64,000 bases of DNA, taken from NCBI RefSeq assembly GCF_014641455.1, contig NZ_BMHT01000001.1:186001-250000 (forward strand). Reading direction: 5' to 3'. Origin of the DNA: Hymenobacter cavernae. GTDB lineage: Bacteria; Bacteroidota; Bacteroidia; Cytophagales; Hymenobacteraceae. The notes beneath the pieces are model-generated. The model was not told the origin of the DNA and did not search any database. It saw only the letters and a program-made list of their open reading frames with translations. A program made the position numbers and the translations under genes. This document shows, one piece after another, positions 1 through 8,438 of this stretch. Positions within the stretch are counted from its first letter, which is position 1, and every line of letters begins with the position of its first letter.

Positions 1-196
1 TTAGCAAATAAGGAATGGTCATCAGGTACAGAATACCGGTGTTCAGGCCGGAAAAATCCTGGGCGTCCTTCTCCGTACGCGCCGACTCTACCTGGCTGCT
101 GCACAAAGAGCACTGGGCACTTGCCGTTAGGGGCATCAGGCTCAGTAGAGAGCCTAGCAGAAACATCAATATTCCAGCAAAAACCAACTTTTTCAT
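1..196 (-). CDS. Small exported Cys-motif membrane protein, 3' end cut by window edge
   Basis: The minus-strand frame opens with ATG at 196 and stays open to base 1, giving 65 residues. Residues 1-27 look like a signal peptide (Lys-Lys start, hydrophobic run, ending TASAQ), followed by a CSLC motif at residues 29-32. Near the edge is the phrase NTGILYLM, the start of a membrane segment. Small proteins of this layout (signal, CxxC, one C-terminal helix) are commonly found next to oxidase assembly genes in Bacteroidota; that is family recollection, not a database hit. It is the last visible gene of the respiratory block, 51 bp after the DUF420 gene. A role in copper or redox handling during oxidase assembly is a guess. 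Confidence 0.7.
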   Translation of the reverse strand, partial: MKKLVFAGILMFLLGSLLSLMPLTASAQCSLCSSQVESARTEKDAQDFSGLNTGILYLMTIPYLL

Positions 197-247
197 ATCT
201 TTTTAACAGCTTCTTTTCGGTAAAATTTCCTCTTTCAGGTACGCAGC

Positions 248-805
248 CTAGGTGTAATACGGTGCAATCATAAAATAAACGACAACGCCCGTTACGGATA
301 CGTACAACCAGACCGGGAACGTCCAGCGGGCAATACGACGATGCTTGCTAAACTGCTGCGTTAAAGCAAAGTACAGCGTAAACAGCACCAATCCCACTGT
401 TACGACTGCTAATGAAATGTGTGTTAGCAACAAGATAAAGTAGACATAACGAATGACACCGACCCCTCCAAAGTGGGTAGACGCTACCTGCGAGTGATAT
501 ACCACGTAGGAAACCAGGAACAAGGAACCCAGTAGAAACGCCGCACTCATCATTAAGCGGTGCTGTACTACCTGATTGCGGCGAATGAAGTAATATCCGA
601 TCACCAAACAAATGGCTGTCAGTGAGTTAAGCACCGCATTTACGGCCGGCAGAAACTTAACCTGAGCACCCGGTATCCGAAATGTTTCTGGGAAGTAGTA
701 CAGCACTGCTACCAGCAGCGGCACTACTGCCGCTAGCGTGCCTAGGATGATCTTGTACTTGGTATAACTGCCCGGCTCAATGACGGGCTGCGTTGTCGTG
801 GTCAT
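248..805 (-). CDS. DUF420 membrane protein (CtaM/YozB-like oxidase assembly factor)
   Basis: This 185-residue protein has about five hydrophobic helices (near residues 17-37, 53-73, 85-106, 115-142 and 158-180) with conserved His in helices 3 and 4 (VVQHRLMM, THISLAVV). This matches the DUF420 family. CtaM of Staphylococcus and YozB of Bacillus belong to it, and CtaM is needed for maturation of heme-copper oxidase. Its start overlaps the end of the upstream SCO gene by 29 bp, so the two are probably co-translated. Position beside SCO, subunits III/IV and the heme A genes supports an assembly role in the inner membrane. Family assignment is firm; the exact step is inference. Confidence 0.88.
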   Translation of the reverse strand: MTTTTQPVIEPGSYTKYKIILGTLAAVVPLLVAVLYYFPETFRIPGAQVKFLPAVNAVLNSLTAICLVIGYYFIRRNQVVQHRLMMSAAFLLGSLFLVSYVVYHSQVASTHFGGVGVIRYVYFILLLTHISLAVVTVGLVLFTLYFALTQQFSKHRRIARWTFPVWLYVSVTGVVVYFMIAPYYT

Positions 806-1454
806 AGGTGTACAATAAGACTTCGATTTCGGTGATGAGCCGATCTACCTCTTTTTGCTCAGTACCGTCGTAAATTCCTCTTATCCGCTTATCACGATCA
901 ACCAGGAACAGCTGCTGGCTATGTGTTAAACCAGGCGCGACGCCAGAAGGTGCCGGCAACCGATAATCTTGCGTAATCAGCCGATCTACCTGCGCTTTTT
1001 CTCCAGTAAGGAAAAACCATTTGCCCGCAATTGCTGCATAGCGCTCTGCATAGCTAGCTAGTACAGGCACTGAATCATGTACGGCATCTACGTCGTAGGA
1101 TACGAGCTTCACCCGCGGCTCATGGCGGAACTGTTCCTGTACGCGCGTAAGCTGACTGTTTACTAATGGACAGGCTCCAACGCACGTTGTATAGAAAAAG
1201 CTAGCTACATACACCCCCCCAGCCAAGTCTTTCTGATTGACAATGCGGCCAGATTGAGAAGCTAGGTTAAAATTACCTAGCTGGTGAAAAACAGTATCGC
1301 GCTGCCACTTCCCTCCTACCAACGTCGAATCGACATGGTCAGGCAGGTAAGTTGGCAGCGCGTAACGGTTTGTGCCAAAGGTTGTCAGGAACAGAAACCC
1401 TAACACCGGCACCAGCAAAAGGAGGCCCAACAACAAGGTTTGCTTGGGCCGCAT
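777..1454 (-). CDS. SCO1/SenC family copper chaperone for cytochrome oxidase
   Basis: This 225-residue protein has an N-terminal membrane anchor (about residues 6-26) and a periplasmic thioredoxin-like domain. The copper-binding pair lies in TTCVGACP (Cys91 and Cys95), with the expected later His in LTHSQQLF. SCO proteins deliver copper to the CuA site of subunit II and keep its cysteines reduced. I chose the ATG at 1452-1454 because it puts the anchor right at the N-terminus and lies 2 bp after the subunit IV stop. A longer frame from 1526 would run through that gene. The 3' end overlaps the DUF420 start. Confidence 0.93.
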   Translation of the reverse strand: MRPKQTLLLGLLLLVPVLGFLFLTTFGTNRYALPTYLPDHVDSTLVGGKWQRDTVFHQLGNFNLASQSGRIVNQKDLAGGVYVASFFYTTCVGACPLVNSQLTRVQEQFRHEPRVKLVSYDVDAVHDSVPVLASYAERYAAIAGKWFFLTGEKAQVDRLITQDYRLPAPSGVAPGLTHSQQLFLVDRDKRIRGIYDGTEQKEVDRLITEIEVLLYTYDHDNAARH

Positions 1455-1456
1455 GT

Positions 1457-1798
1457 TTATTTGAAGGCGTTGAAGATAGCTTCGCCGATTGAGGAACCTT
1501 CTGAAACCAAGGCTACAAGCAGCCACACTAACAGCGCCATCGGAACCAGAATAGTCCAGATGAGAGCTTTGGTTTCATGCTTCAAGTGCATGAACTCAGC
1601 TACAATGAAGAAGGCCTTCAGTATAGTCATTACGATGAAGATACTGTTGCGGAATGTTCCGGCGGACATTGTGAAGGCCAACAAGAATTCAACAGCGGTA
1701 ATAGCTACCAGAATGAAGAAGGTCTTCCAGATCCAGCCGGTATTTGGCTTCGGAATCTCACCGAGTTGGGTCGGAGTATTTGCTACGTGATGAGCCAT
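1457..1798 (-). CDS. Cytochrome c oxidase subunit IV (prokaryotic COX4 family)
   Basis: The 113-residue protein has a short polar N-terminus and three helices (about 24-44, 50-72 and 78-99). The phrase FIVAEFMHLKHE is typical of the small prokaryotic subunit IV of caa3/quinol oxidases. It is a structural subunit without cofactors. It follows the two subunit III genes and directly precedes SCO, with 2 bp between. An inverted repeat lies in the gap upstream (1810-1857). Confidence 0.9.
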   Translation of the reverse strand: MAHHVANTPTQLGEIPKPNTGWIWKTFFILVAITAVEFLLAFTMSAGTFRNSIFIVMTILKAFFIVAEFMHLKHETKALIWTILVPMALLVWLLVALVSEGSSIGEAIFNAFK

Positions 1799-1809
1799 GA
1801 AGTTCTACG

Positions 1810-1857
1810 TTTGAATGTTGAATCTTGAATTGTCTGCTGCACTGTTCAGCATTCAAA
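1810..1857. repeat. Intercistronic inverted repeat between coxC2 and subunit IV
   Basis: The arms 1810-1822 and 1845-1857 are complementary at 12 of 13 positions around a 22-base loop. The repeat nearly fills the 65-bp gap between two co-directional genes. There is no T-tract like that of an intrinsic terminator on the minus strand, so mRNA processing or partial attenuation is more likely than termination (inference). Confidence 0.7.
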
Positions 1858-1863
1858 AATTCA

Positions 1864-2637
1864 TTATACCAGATAAAAGAAGGTAAATACAAATACCCAT
1901 ACTAGGTCTACAAAGTGCCAGTACAGGCCGATTTTCTCAACCATTTCATAGTGGCCACGCTTCTCGAACGTACCATTAGTTGTGGCAATAAAGCTCCAAG
2001 TCAGCAAGCACAGTCCGCTAAATACGTGTGTGCCGTGGAAACCAGTGATGAAGAAGAATAGGTCACCGAACAAGGGCGGGCCGTACTGGTTCATTGCTAG
2101 GTTAGCACCGTGGAAGATTGAGCCGTCGGCCATCTTCGTACCAGCCTCAGTACCTTCAATGAAGTGGCTCCACTCCAAAGCTTGGCAGCTTACGAATGTA
2201 GCGCCGAATAAAATCGTCCAGAGCAGCCATTTCTGTACATCTGCTTTGTCCATACGTTGCCCGGCTTCTACGGCTAGCACCATTGTCACTGAACTGAAGA
2301 TGAGGATCATCGTCATCAAAGCAACAAACGCCAGCGGCAGATCTACACCGTGAAAACCAGGAAAGGCATTAAACACCTTCTCCGGAATGGGCCAGTAAGC
2401 CGTCGAGAAAACAAACTCTTTGGCATCACCCACATAAGCCAGATGACGGTGCCGTATTAAGCCATAGGCGGTCAAAAAAGCTGCGAACGTAAAAGCATCC
2501 GACAGCAGAAAGAACCACATCATTAGCTTGCCATAGCTCGCCTTGAAAGGTTCATTGCCCCCATCCCAGGTGCCGGTACGCGGCTTTTCGAGAGTGGCGG
2601 ACGAAGAAAGAGTCTGCGTCGTGGAAGTAGTAGACAT
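1864..2637 (-). CDS. ctaE: Cytochrome c oxidase subunit III (longer paralogue)
   Basis: The 257-residue membrane protein has a polar Ser/Thr-rich N-terminus of about 30 residues and then about seven helices of the COX3 family. Recognisable phrases are LMMWFFLLSDAFTFAAF near residue 40 and FHGTHVFSGL and YWHFVDLVWVFVF in the C-terminal half. The second and third are hallmark subunit III motifs. Subunit III binds lipid and stabilises subunit I. A shorter subunit III follows the ctaB side at 2659; paired subunit III genes are common in Bacteroidota oxidase loci. Confidence 0.93.
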   Translation of the reverse strand: MSTTSTTQTLSSSATLEKPRTGTWDGGNEPFKASYGKLMMWFFLLSDAFTFAAFLTAYGLIRHRHLAYVGDAKEFVFSTAYWPIPEKVFNAFPGFHGVDLPLAFVALMTMILIFSSVTMVLAVEAGQRMDKADVQKWLLWTILFGATFVSCQALEWSHFIEGTEAGTKMADGSIFHGANLAMNQYGPPLFGDLFFFITGFHGTHVFSGLCLLTWSFIATTNGTFEKRGHYEMVEKIGLYWHFVDLVWVFVFTFFYLV

Positions 2638-2658
2638 AGCGTACGGGTAAAGACGAAA

Positions 2659-3246
2659 TCAGTGGTTCAAAAGTAGGAACAAATACAAGTACAACCAAAG
2701 CCCACCTAAGAAGTGCCAGTAGATTGTGCAGTTCGAAATAGCGAGCATTTGGCGCGAATGTACTTTGTACTGCAAGCTACGCCCTAGGGTTATTACGAGA
2801 AAGACAAGCCCTGTAATAAGGTGAAATGCGTGAACCCCCATCAATACGTAAGTAAATGAACCTGATGGATTCGAATCGGTGCCACCGAAGTAAACTTTAT
2901 TAGCTACCAGATCACCCCATACGTTCCACTGGCCAACCAAAAAGATAAGGCCTAGAGCAAACGTAATTAGCATCCCAATCTGTACTTGACGTACGTTGTC
3001 CTTACGTGCTGAAAACCAAGCCCATTGCATAGAAGCTGAGCTTAAGGCAATTACGACCGTATTAATCAGCAAACCACTAGGCAGGTCAAACTCCAGCCAG
3101 TTACCTTCCTCACGGCGTACGATATAGCCGCTGGTAAAAGCTGCGAACATCATGATGATGCTCACAATTATAAGAATCAAAAGCATCCGCAACGGGTGAA
3201 CGCCGGTGCCTGGCTCTTTATCGGTGAGCGTTTCAGAAGAGTGCAT
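2659..3246 (-). CDS. Cytochrome c oxidase subunit III (shorter paralogue)
   Basis: This 195-residue protein has five helices and the subunit III signatures GVHAFHLITGL and YWHFLGGLWLYLYLFLLL near the C-terminus. It lacks the first two helices of classical subunit III. In related loci the short and long forms sit side by side, as here (21 bp apart). Whether both enter one oxidase, or they replace each other, cannot be told from sequence. It lies 14 bp downstream of ctaB in the same operon. Confidence 0.92.
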   Translation of the reverse strand: MHSSETLTDKEPGTGVHPLRMLLILIIVSIIMMFAAFTSGYIVRREEGNWLEFDLPSGLLINTVVIALSSASMQWAWFSARKDNVRQVQIGMLITFALGLIFLVGQWNVWGDLVANKVYFGGTDSNPSGSFTYVLMGVHAFHLITGLVFLVITLGRSLQYKVHSRQMLAISNCTIYWHFLGGLWLYLYLFLLLNH

Positions 3247-3260
3247 AAAGCAGAAAACAG

Positions 3261-4115
3261 TTACAGTTTGTCAAACACCAGCGCGATCTGCACGATTGGC
3301 AGGTACAAAAACGACCCAAACATGATGTTCATCGCTGCCTTTTTGGAGCAAGTACGCATCAGATAGAAGGTCTGCATCAAGAAAAGCACGCCACATACTA
3401 CTGCAATCAACGCAGATGTCTTACCAGTCATCCCAAACTCCAGGGGCAACAAACTTAACGGTATCAGCAGCAATGTGTAGGTCATGATCTGAAAGGCAGT
3501 GCGCATGTCTTTGCCTCCCGGAGTAGGAAGCATTTTGAATCCTGCCTTCTTATAGTCCTCATCTAAAACCCATGCAATGGCCCAAAAGTGCGGAAACTGC
3601 CACATGAATTGAATACCAAATAGGATCCAGGCTTCTACACCCAGCACACCCGTAGCCGCCACCCAACCTAACAGCGGCGGCATCCCACCAGGAATAGCGC
3701 CAACTGCTACGCACACCGGTGAGATGGTCTTGAGGGGCGTGTAGATGAAGCCGTACAGAATCAGAGACAGTAAGGAAAGTGCTGCCGTCAAAGGGTTGAA
3801 GAAATAACCTAGGATGAAAAGGCCCAACACTCCTATTAAGATGGCAAATATCCAAGCCTCTGTAATACTAAGCACTCCCATTGGTAAGGGGCGCTTAGCG
3901 GTGCGCTTCATCAGCTTGTCAAGGTTTACCTCATGGATTTGGTTAATTGTATTAGCAGAGCCAGTGACAGCCAGCCCTCCAAACAGCACCAATACGGCGA
4001 GGCCCCAGTTAAATTCTTTTACGCCTAATAAGTAGCCGATGGCGCTGGAAAATGCAACAGTAAGCGCTAAGCGGAACTTGAGCAGCTGAAAATAGGCCTT
4101 AACTTTTATCATCAA
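3261..4115 (-). CDS. ctaB: Protoheme IX farnesyltransferase (heme O synthase)
   Basis: This 284-residue UbiA-superfamily enzyme has about nine helices and transfers a farnesyl group from farnesyl diphosphate to heme B, making heme O for the oxidase. The first Asp-rich-type motif is present in modified form as NQIHEVNLDKLMKRT followed by the conserved KRPLP, and the second region contains DEDYKKAG. The start has two consecutive Met codons; the second is equally possible. It follows ctaA and precedes the subunit III genes, so heme A synthesis and oxidase subunits are encoded in one run. Confidence 0.94.
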   Translation of the reverse strand: MMIKVKAYFQLLKFRLALTVAFSSAIGYLLGVKEFNWGLAVLVLFGGLAVTGSANTINQIHEVNLDKLMKRTAKRPLPMGVLSITEAWIFAILIGVLGLFILGYFFNPLTAALSLLSLILYGFIYTPLKTISPVCVAVGAIPGGMPPLLGWVAATGVLGVEAWILFGIQFMWQFPHFWAIAWVLDEDYKKAGFKMLPTPGGKDMRTAFQIMTYTLLLIPLSLLPLEFGMTGKTSALIAVVCGVLFLMQTFYLMRTCSKKAAMNIMFGSFLYLPIVQIALVFDKL

Positions 4116-4162
4116 TTGAGATCCAAGATGCCCGTTAGAGTGGGTCTAACAGGGGCGCAAAG

Positions 4163-5248
4163 TTACGCAACAACCCGCGGATAAGCGGCTTGCATAGCCG
4201 TTTTCGTCACACGATGGTATACCACACTGGTCAGAAATTGCACACCGAATAATAGTGTAGCAATTGTTAAATGCACAGGCTGAACTGCTGCTGGTAGTGC
4301 AAAGTAAGCCAGAGTCATACCTGCTACTATTTCCAATATGATCAAGGTCAAGCTGATAGTGGCAAGCTGATGTAGTTCTTTGGAGCGCAGCTGTAGTAGC
4401 TGGTACACGACGTATGCATTCACAACCAAAAGCACCAGTGAGAATGTACGATGGTAGCGAAATACTGCTCCCAGTTGCTCTATCCATTGGTCTCTGCTTG
4501 CATACTCGGCAGCAAAAGCCACAACATCTACCTGCTCGCGAACCTGTGTACCTAGTATTATTTGTGCAAAGGTCAGCAGCGTTGCTCCCCACAGCCATAC
4601 GGAGAGCATACCCAATAGTGGTACTGTCGCAACAGCTTTCAATTCTCGCTGAGAACGATCAACCGCATAAATCAACATAGCAACAATTACGAGCGCTAAG
4701 CCCATATGAATCGTCACCATAATGGGTAAAAGATTGGTTGAGACAACTAAGGAACCTAGCCACCCTTGTACCCCGGTCAGAATCCATGCCCAAAAGGCTA
4801 ACCAAAAAACAGGACGATCCAGCTTCCAATAAGGAAGTGCAAATACGACTGTTAAGAAAATGAATATTCCAATTAGAGCACCCAAGAGTCGATTTATGTA
4901 TTCGATCCAAGTCTTCGTAACATTGAAATCTGTTTCTATATACTGGTTTGGATGAGCAAAAATATTTCCGGCAACTTGCTTGAAGCCAAACCGCTCTAAA
5001 GTTGAAGCTAACTTCTTATTCTTCGCTACCCGTTGTGCTGTGTACACCTCTTTGTAGCCAGTGGGGAGTTGCTTTATATCGGTAGGTGGTATCCACATAC
5101 CAAAGCACTTAGGCCAGTCAGGACAACCCATTCCAGAACCAGTGCTACGCACAATACCACCCACCAAGATCAGCAAGTAAACTGCTACTACAGTTACAAT
5201 ACCCATGAGGCGGAATCGGTGTACAGAAGCGGACGTTGTGATACTCAC
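4163..5248 (-). CDS. ctaA: Heme A synthase (COX15/CtaA family)
   Basis: The 361-residue, eight-helix membrane protein oxidises the methyl group of heme O to the formyl group of heme A. The N-terminal signature GGIVRSTGSGMGCPDWPKCF is present, including the extracytoplasmic Cys pair (GCPDWPKC). His residues in later helices (TIHMGLAL, RYHRTFSL, PVHLTIAT) are the expected heme ligands. It is separated from coxA by 150 bp that contain a 29-bp-arm hairpin, and from ctaB by 47 bp. Confidence 0.95.
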   Translation of the reverse strand: MSITTSASVHRFRLMGIVTVVAVYLLILVGGIVRSTGSGMGCPDWPKCFGMWIPPTDIKQLPTGYKEVYTAQRVAKNKKLASTLERFGFKQVAGNIFAHPNQYIETDFNVTKTWIEYINRLLGALIGIFIFLTVVFALPYWKLDRPVFWLAFWAWILTGVQGWLGSLVVSTNLLPIMVTIHMGLALVIVAMLIYAVDRSQRELKAVATVPLLGMLSVWLWGATLLTFAQIILGTQVREQVDVVAFAAEYASRDQWIEQLGAVFRYHRTFSLVLLVVNAYVVYQLLQLRSKELHQLATISLTLIILEIVAGMTLAYFALPAAVQPVHLTIATLLFGVQFLTSVVYHRVTKTAMQAAYPRVVA

Positions 5249-5335
5249 TTGTTAGCTCTTTGTTTTCTTGATAACATACCTGAGCAGTGTTTTGCTCAAG
5301 TCATAAGAAAGAAATGTATCATTAGCTTTGAACGA

Positions 5336-5394
5336 TTTTGCTACAAATGAAATGGGCTCCTGTAATACAGGAGCCCATTTCATTTGTAGCAAAA
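5336..5394. repeat. Perfect 29-bp-arm inverted repeat between coxA and ctaA
   Basis: Bases 5336-5364 and 5366-5394 are perfectly complementary, with one base at the centre. The hairpin starts 5 bp after the coxA stop and lies about 90 bp before ctaA. On the minus strand the 3' side is followed only by short T runs. It could act as a partial terminator or as an mRNA 3'-end stabiliser giving more coxA than ctaA message (inference). Confidence 0.9.
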
Positions 5395-5398
5395 TATC

Positions 5399-7258
5399 TT
5401 AGTCTTGCTCACGCTCATTCGGCATGTTAGAAGATTTCGTTTCTGAGAACGGAACGTTCTGTGGTATGAAATCTTCTGCAGCACCGGGCTTGCTGTAATC
5501 GTAAGGCCAACGATAAACAGCAGGAATAGCGCCGGGCCAGTTGCCGTGACCGGGAACTACAGGTGTAGTCCACTCCAGCGTGCTCGAACGCCATGGATTT
5601 TCAGTAGCCCGACGTCCGCGGAAAATGCTGTAGAAGAAGTTGAATATAAAGACGAACTGGCCCAAGAAGGCAAAAATCGCGGCAGCCGAAATAAACTTAT
5701 TCAAATCAGCAAATTGGCTAAAGGAGTCAAAGCCAGTCCAAGCATAATAGCGACGTGGGAAACCAGCAATACCGACGTAGTGCATCGGCATGAACACTAG
5801 GTATACACCTATGAAAGTCAACCAGAAGTGAATATAACCTAGTTTTTCATCCATCATACGGCCGAACATTTTCGGGAACCAGTGGTACACGCCAGCAAAC
5901 AAGCCGAAGAACGCAGAACTACCCATTACTAAGTGGAAGTGAGCCACTACGAAGTAAGTGTTGTGCATCTGAATGTCTAGTGCAGCATTACCAAGCACGA
6001 TACCTGTCAAACCACCAGCAATAAACAGCGATACGAAGCCAATCGAGAACAGCATAGCGGAGGTAAACCGGATATTACCGCGCCATAATGTAGCAAGCCA
6101 GTTGAACACCTTTACACCTGAAGGAACGGCAATGATCAAGGTCAGGAACATGAACACTGAGCCCAAGAACGGATTCATGCCAGTTACAAACATATGGTGT
6201 GCCCATACTACGAAGGCCAACACAGAAATACCCAACAAAGAGCCGATCATAGCACGATAACCGAAAATAGGCTTACGCGCGTTTGTAGCTAGGATCTCAG
6301 ACACCATGCCCATCGCAGGCATGATTACAATGTAAACTTCAGGGTGACCTAGGAACCAGAATAAGTGTTGAAACAGGATTGGTGAGCCCCCAGTGTTGTT
6401 TAGAGCCTGGCCGGCAATGTAGATGTCCGACAAGAAGAAGCTGGTACCAAAGCTTCGGTCAAAGATCAGCAGCAGTGCAGCTGAAAAAAGGACCGGGAAT
6501 GACAAAAGACCTAATACTGCGGTTAGAAAGAAAGCCCAGATAGTGAGTGGCAGCTTGGACATTGACATGCCCCGGGTACGCAAGTTGATGACAGTAGTGA
6601 TGTAGTTAACACCACCGAGCAATTGCGAGATGATAAACAAAGCCATACTTACCAGCCACATCGTCATACCTGCTCCCGACCCTGGAATAGCCTGTGGCAG
6701 GGCACTAAGCGGAGGATAAATTGTCCAGCCGGCAGCAGCTGGTCCAGTCTCCAGGAACAAGGATAAGAACATAACCAAACCGGAAACAAAGAAGAACCAG
6801 TAAGAAAGCATGTTCATGAACCCTGAAGCCATGTCACGAGCGCCAACTTGCAGTGGAATCAGGAAGTTGGAAAACGTACCACTCAGGCCAGCGGTCAGCA
6901 CGAAGAACACCATAATAGTGCCGTGCATCGTTACCAAAGCTAGGTAAAACTCAGGGTTTAGCTTACCACCTTCAACCCACTTACCTAGGACAGGTTGCAG
7001 CCAATCCATAGTAGCTTCCGGCCAGCCCAATTGAATACGGAATAAGCTGGATAAGGCACCACCCATAATTGCCCAGAATATTCCTGTAATCAGGAACTGC
7101 TTAGCAATTATTTTATGGTCAGTACTAAAAATGTACTTGCTTATAAAACTTTGCTCGTGATGCTCATCATGGTGCAGATGCTCATCGTGCTCGGTACGTG
7201 GTTCAGTAGCGCCGATATCACCTTGCACTTGCGAGTGAACAGGAAGGTTAGCAGCCAT
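5399..7258 (-). CDS. ctaD: Cytochrome c oxidase subunit I
   Basis: This 619-residue heme-copper oxidase catalytic subunit has about twelve helices. The heme ligand region VTMHGTIMVF, the His-Tyr pair in GHPEVYIVIMP, the CuB His pair in WAHHMFVTG and the two heme ligands in HNTYFVVAHFHLVMG are all present. This defines an A-type oxidase that reduces oxygen and pumps protons. The N-terminus carries a His/Glu-rich stretch (residues about 22-36, EHDEHLHHDEHHEQ) before the first helix, possibly metal-binding. Downstream is a long hairpin; upstream is subunit II, 23 bp away. Confidence 0.97.
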   Translation of the reverse strand: MAANLPVHSQVQGDIGATEPRTEHDEHLHHDEHHEQSFISKYIFSTDHKIIAKQFLITGIFWAIMGGALSSLFRIQLGWPEATMDWLQPVLGKWVEGGKLNPEFYLALVTMHGTIMVFFVLTAGLSGTFSNFLIPLQVGARDMASGFMNMLSYWFFFVSGLVMFLSLFLETGPAAAGWTIYPPLSALPQAIPGSGAGMTMWLVSMALFIISQLLGGVNYITTVINLRTRGMSMSKLPLTIWAFFLTAVLGLLSFPVLFSAALLLIFDRSFGTSFFLSDIYIAGQALNNTGGSPILFQHLFWFLGHPEVYIVIMPAMGMVSEILATNARKPIFGYRAMIGSLLGISVLAFVVWAHHMFVTGMNPFLGSVFMFLTLIIAVPSGVKVFNWLATLWRGNIRFTSAMLFSIGFVSLFIAGGLTGIVLGNAALDIQMHNTYFVVAHFHLVMGSSAFFGLFAGVYHWFPKMFGRMMDEKLGYIHFWLTFIGVYLVFMPMHYVGIAGFPRRYYAWTGFDSFSQFADLNKFISAAAIFAFLGQFVFIFNFFYSIFRGRRATENPWRSSTLEWTTPVVPGHGNWPGAIPAVYRWPYDYSKPGAAEDFIPQNVPFSETKSSNMPNEREQD

Positions 7259-7281
7259 AGCGTGCGATTAAGTAACGAAGA

Positions 7282-8343
7282 TTAAAGGGAAGCTTTTGTT
7301 GCAGGTGTAACAACAGCTGCTGCAGCTTCTTTGGTAACCAGTTTATCAGACTTCTCTTTGAAGCTAGCTAGTACATCAGGGTTCTGTTCTGCAAATGATT
7401 TCTGCTGAGCAAACCATGCTACGTAGTCATCCGGCTCATCTACTACAATGTTCAACTTCATAGCAAAGTGCCCGCGGCCACATATTTGGTTACAAGCTAG
7501 CTCATAGTTGAATTTAGGATTACCAAGCTGAGCCCGCATTTCATCGGTTGTTTTGGTGGGGGTGAACCAGAACTTTGTTGGCATACCAGGCACAGCATAC
7601 ATCTGTACACGAAAGTGTGGCATGTATACCGCATGCAATACGTCACGGGAACGAATTCGCAACAATACTGGGTGGCCTTTAGGAACGTGCACCTCTCCTG
7701 CTACAAAGTCGTCTAGGCCATTTTTATCATTCAGATCGAATCCAAACTCGTTTGTGGCATCAATCAAACGATAATTAACAACGCCTAGCTTTTGGTCACG
7801 ACCAGGATAACGCACAAGCCAGTTGAACTGTTTGCCCATCACCTCTAATACAACAGAGTCTTTTGGGGCAGGACCAGTGATCTTAGTCCACTGCTTCCAC
7901 CCAGCGAATACTAGGCTCGCCATCACAATGGCAGGAATCAAAGTCCAGATAACTTCTATCTTATTATTGTGAGAGAAGAAGAAAGCTCGACGGTTGTCCT
8001 TATGTTGATAGCGATAAGAAAACACAAATAACATCACTTGAGTAATTGCAAAAGCAATACCTAGGATGATCATAGTAGTCCAAAACATCCGTTCCAAGGC
8101 ATGGCCATGAATAGAGGCAATGGGCGGATTCATCTTATCGAAGTTGTCCGCGAAAGACCAAGCAAACGCCCCGCCTCCTATCACCATGAATACAAGCATG
8201 AGGATAGCGTTGGCACGATTGCTAAGCCCGATGTCACGAGTAAAGCTGCCCGAGAAGATAGAAGTGAGAATCTGGAGGCGGAACAGCAAGCCAAATACGA
8301 CAAGCAGTAATACCAGAACCAGAAGAATACTGAGAGCAATCAT
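7282..8343 (-). CDS. ctaC: Cytochrome c oxidase subunit II (CuA)
   Basis: The 353-residue protein has hydrophobic N-terminal helices (about 3-24, 46-66 and 88-112) and a periplasmic cupredoxin domain. The binuclear CuA site is complete: His in VLHAVYMPHF and the C-x3-C-x3-H-x2-M pattern in CNQICGRGHFAM. It takes electrons from cytochrome c or directly from ACIII. No C-terminal CxxCH follows, so this is not a fused caa3 subunit; heme c must come from ActA or ActE. The C-terminal 40 residues are Ala/Lys-rich and probably disordered. Confidence 0.96.
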   Translation of the reverse strand: MIALSILLVLVLLLVVFGLLFRLQILTSIFSGSFTRDIGLSNRANAILMLVFMVIGGGAFAWSFADNFDKMNPPIASIHGHALERMFWTTMIILGIAFAITQVMLFVFSYRYQHKDNRRAFFFSHNNKIEVIWTLIPAIVMASLVFAGWKQWTKITGPAPKDSVVLEVMGKQFNWLVRYPGRDQKLGVVNYRLIDATNEFGFDLNDKNGLDDFVAGEVHVPKGHPVLLRIRSRDVLHAVYMPHFRVQMYAVPGMPTKFWFTPTKTTDEMRAQLGNPKFNYELACNQICGRGHFAMKLNIVVDEPDDYVAWFAQQKSFAEQNPDVLASFKEKSDKLVTKEAAAAVVTPATKASL

Positions 8344-8438
8344 GAGGATATGTTGAGCTACAGAAATGAGAGTTGGGAAGCTATAAGTGAGAGGACTTCA
8401 CTGATCTACCTTCTCACTCCACAATACTCAGGTCTAGG

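Noticed and set aside
15-206. 63-codon plus-strand frame at the left edge
   Set aside because: It is antisense to the partial exported Cys-motif protein, which has a clear signal peptide and CxxC.
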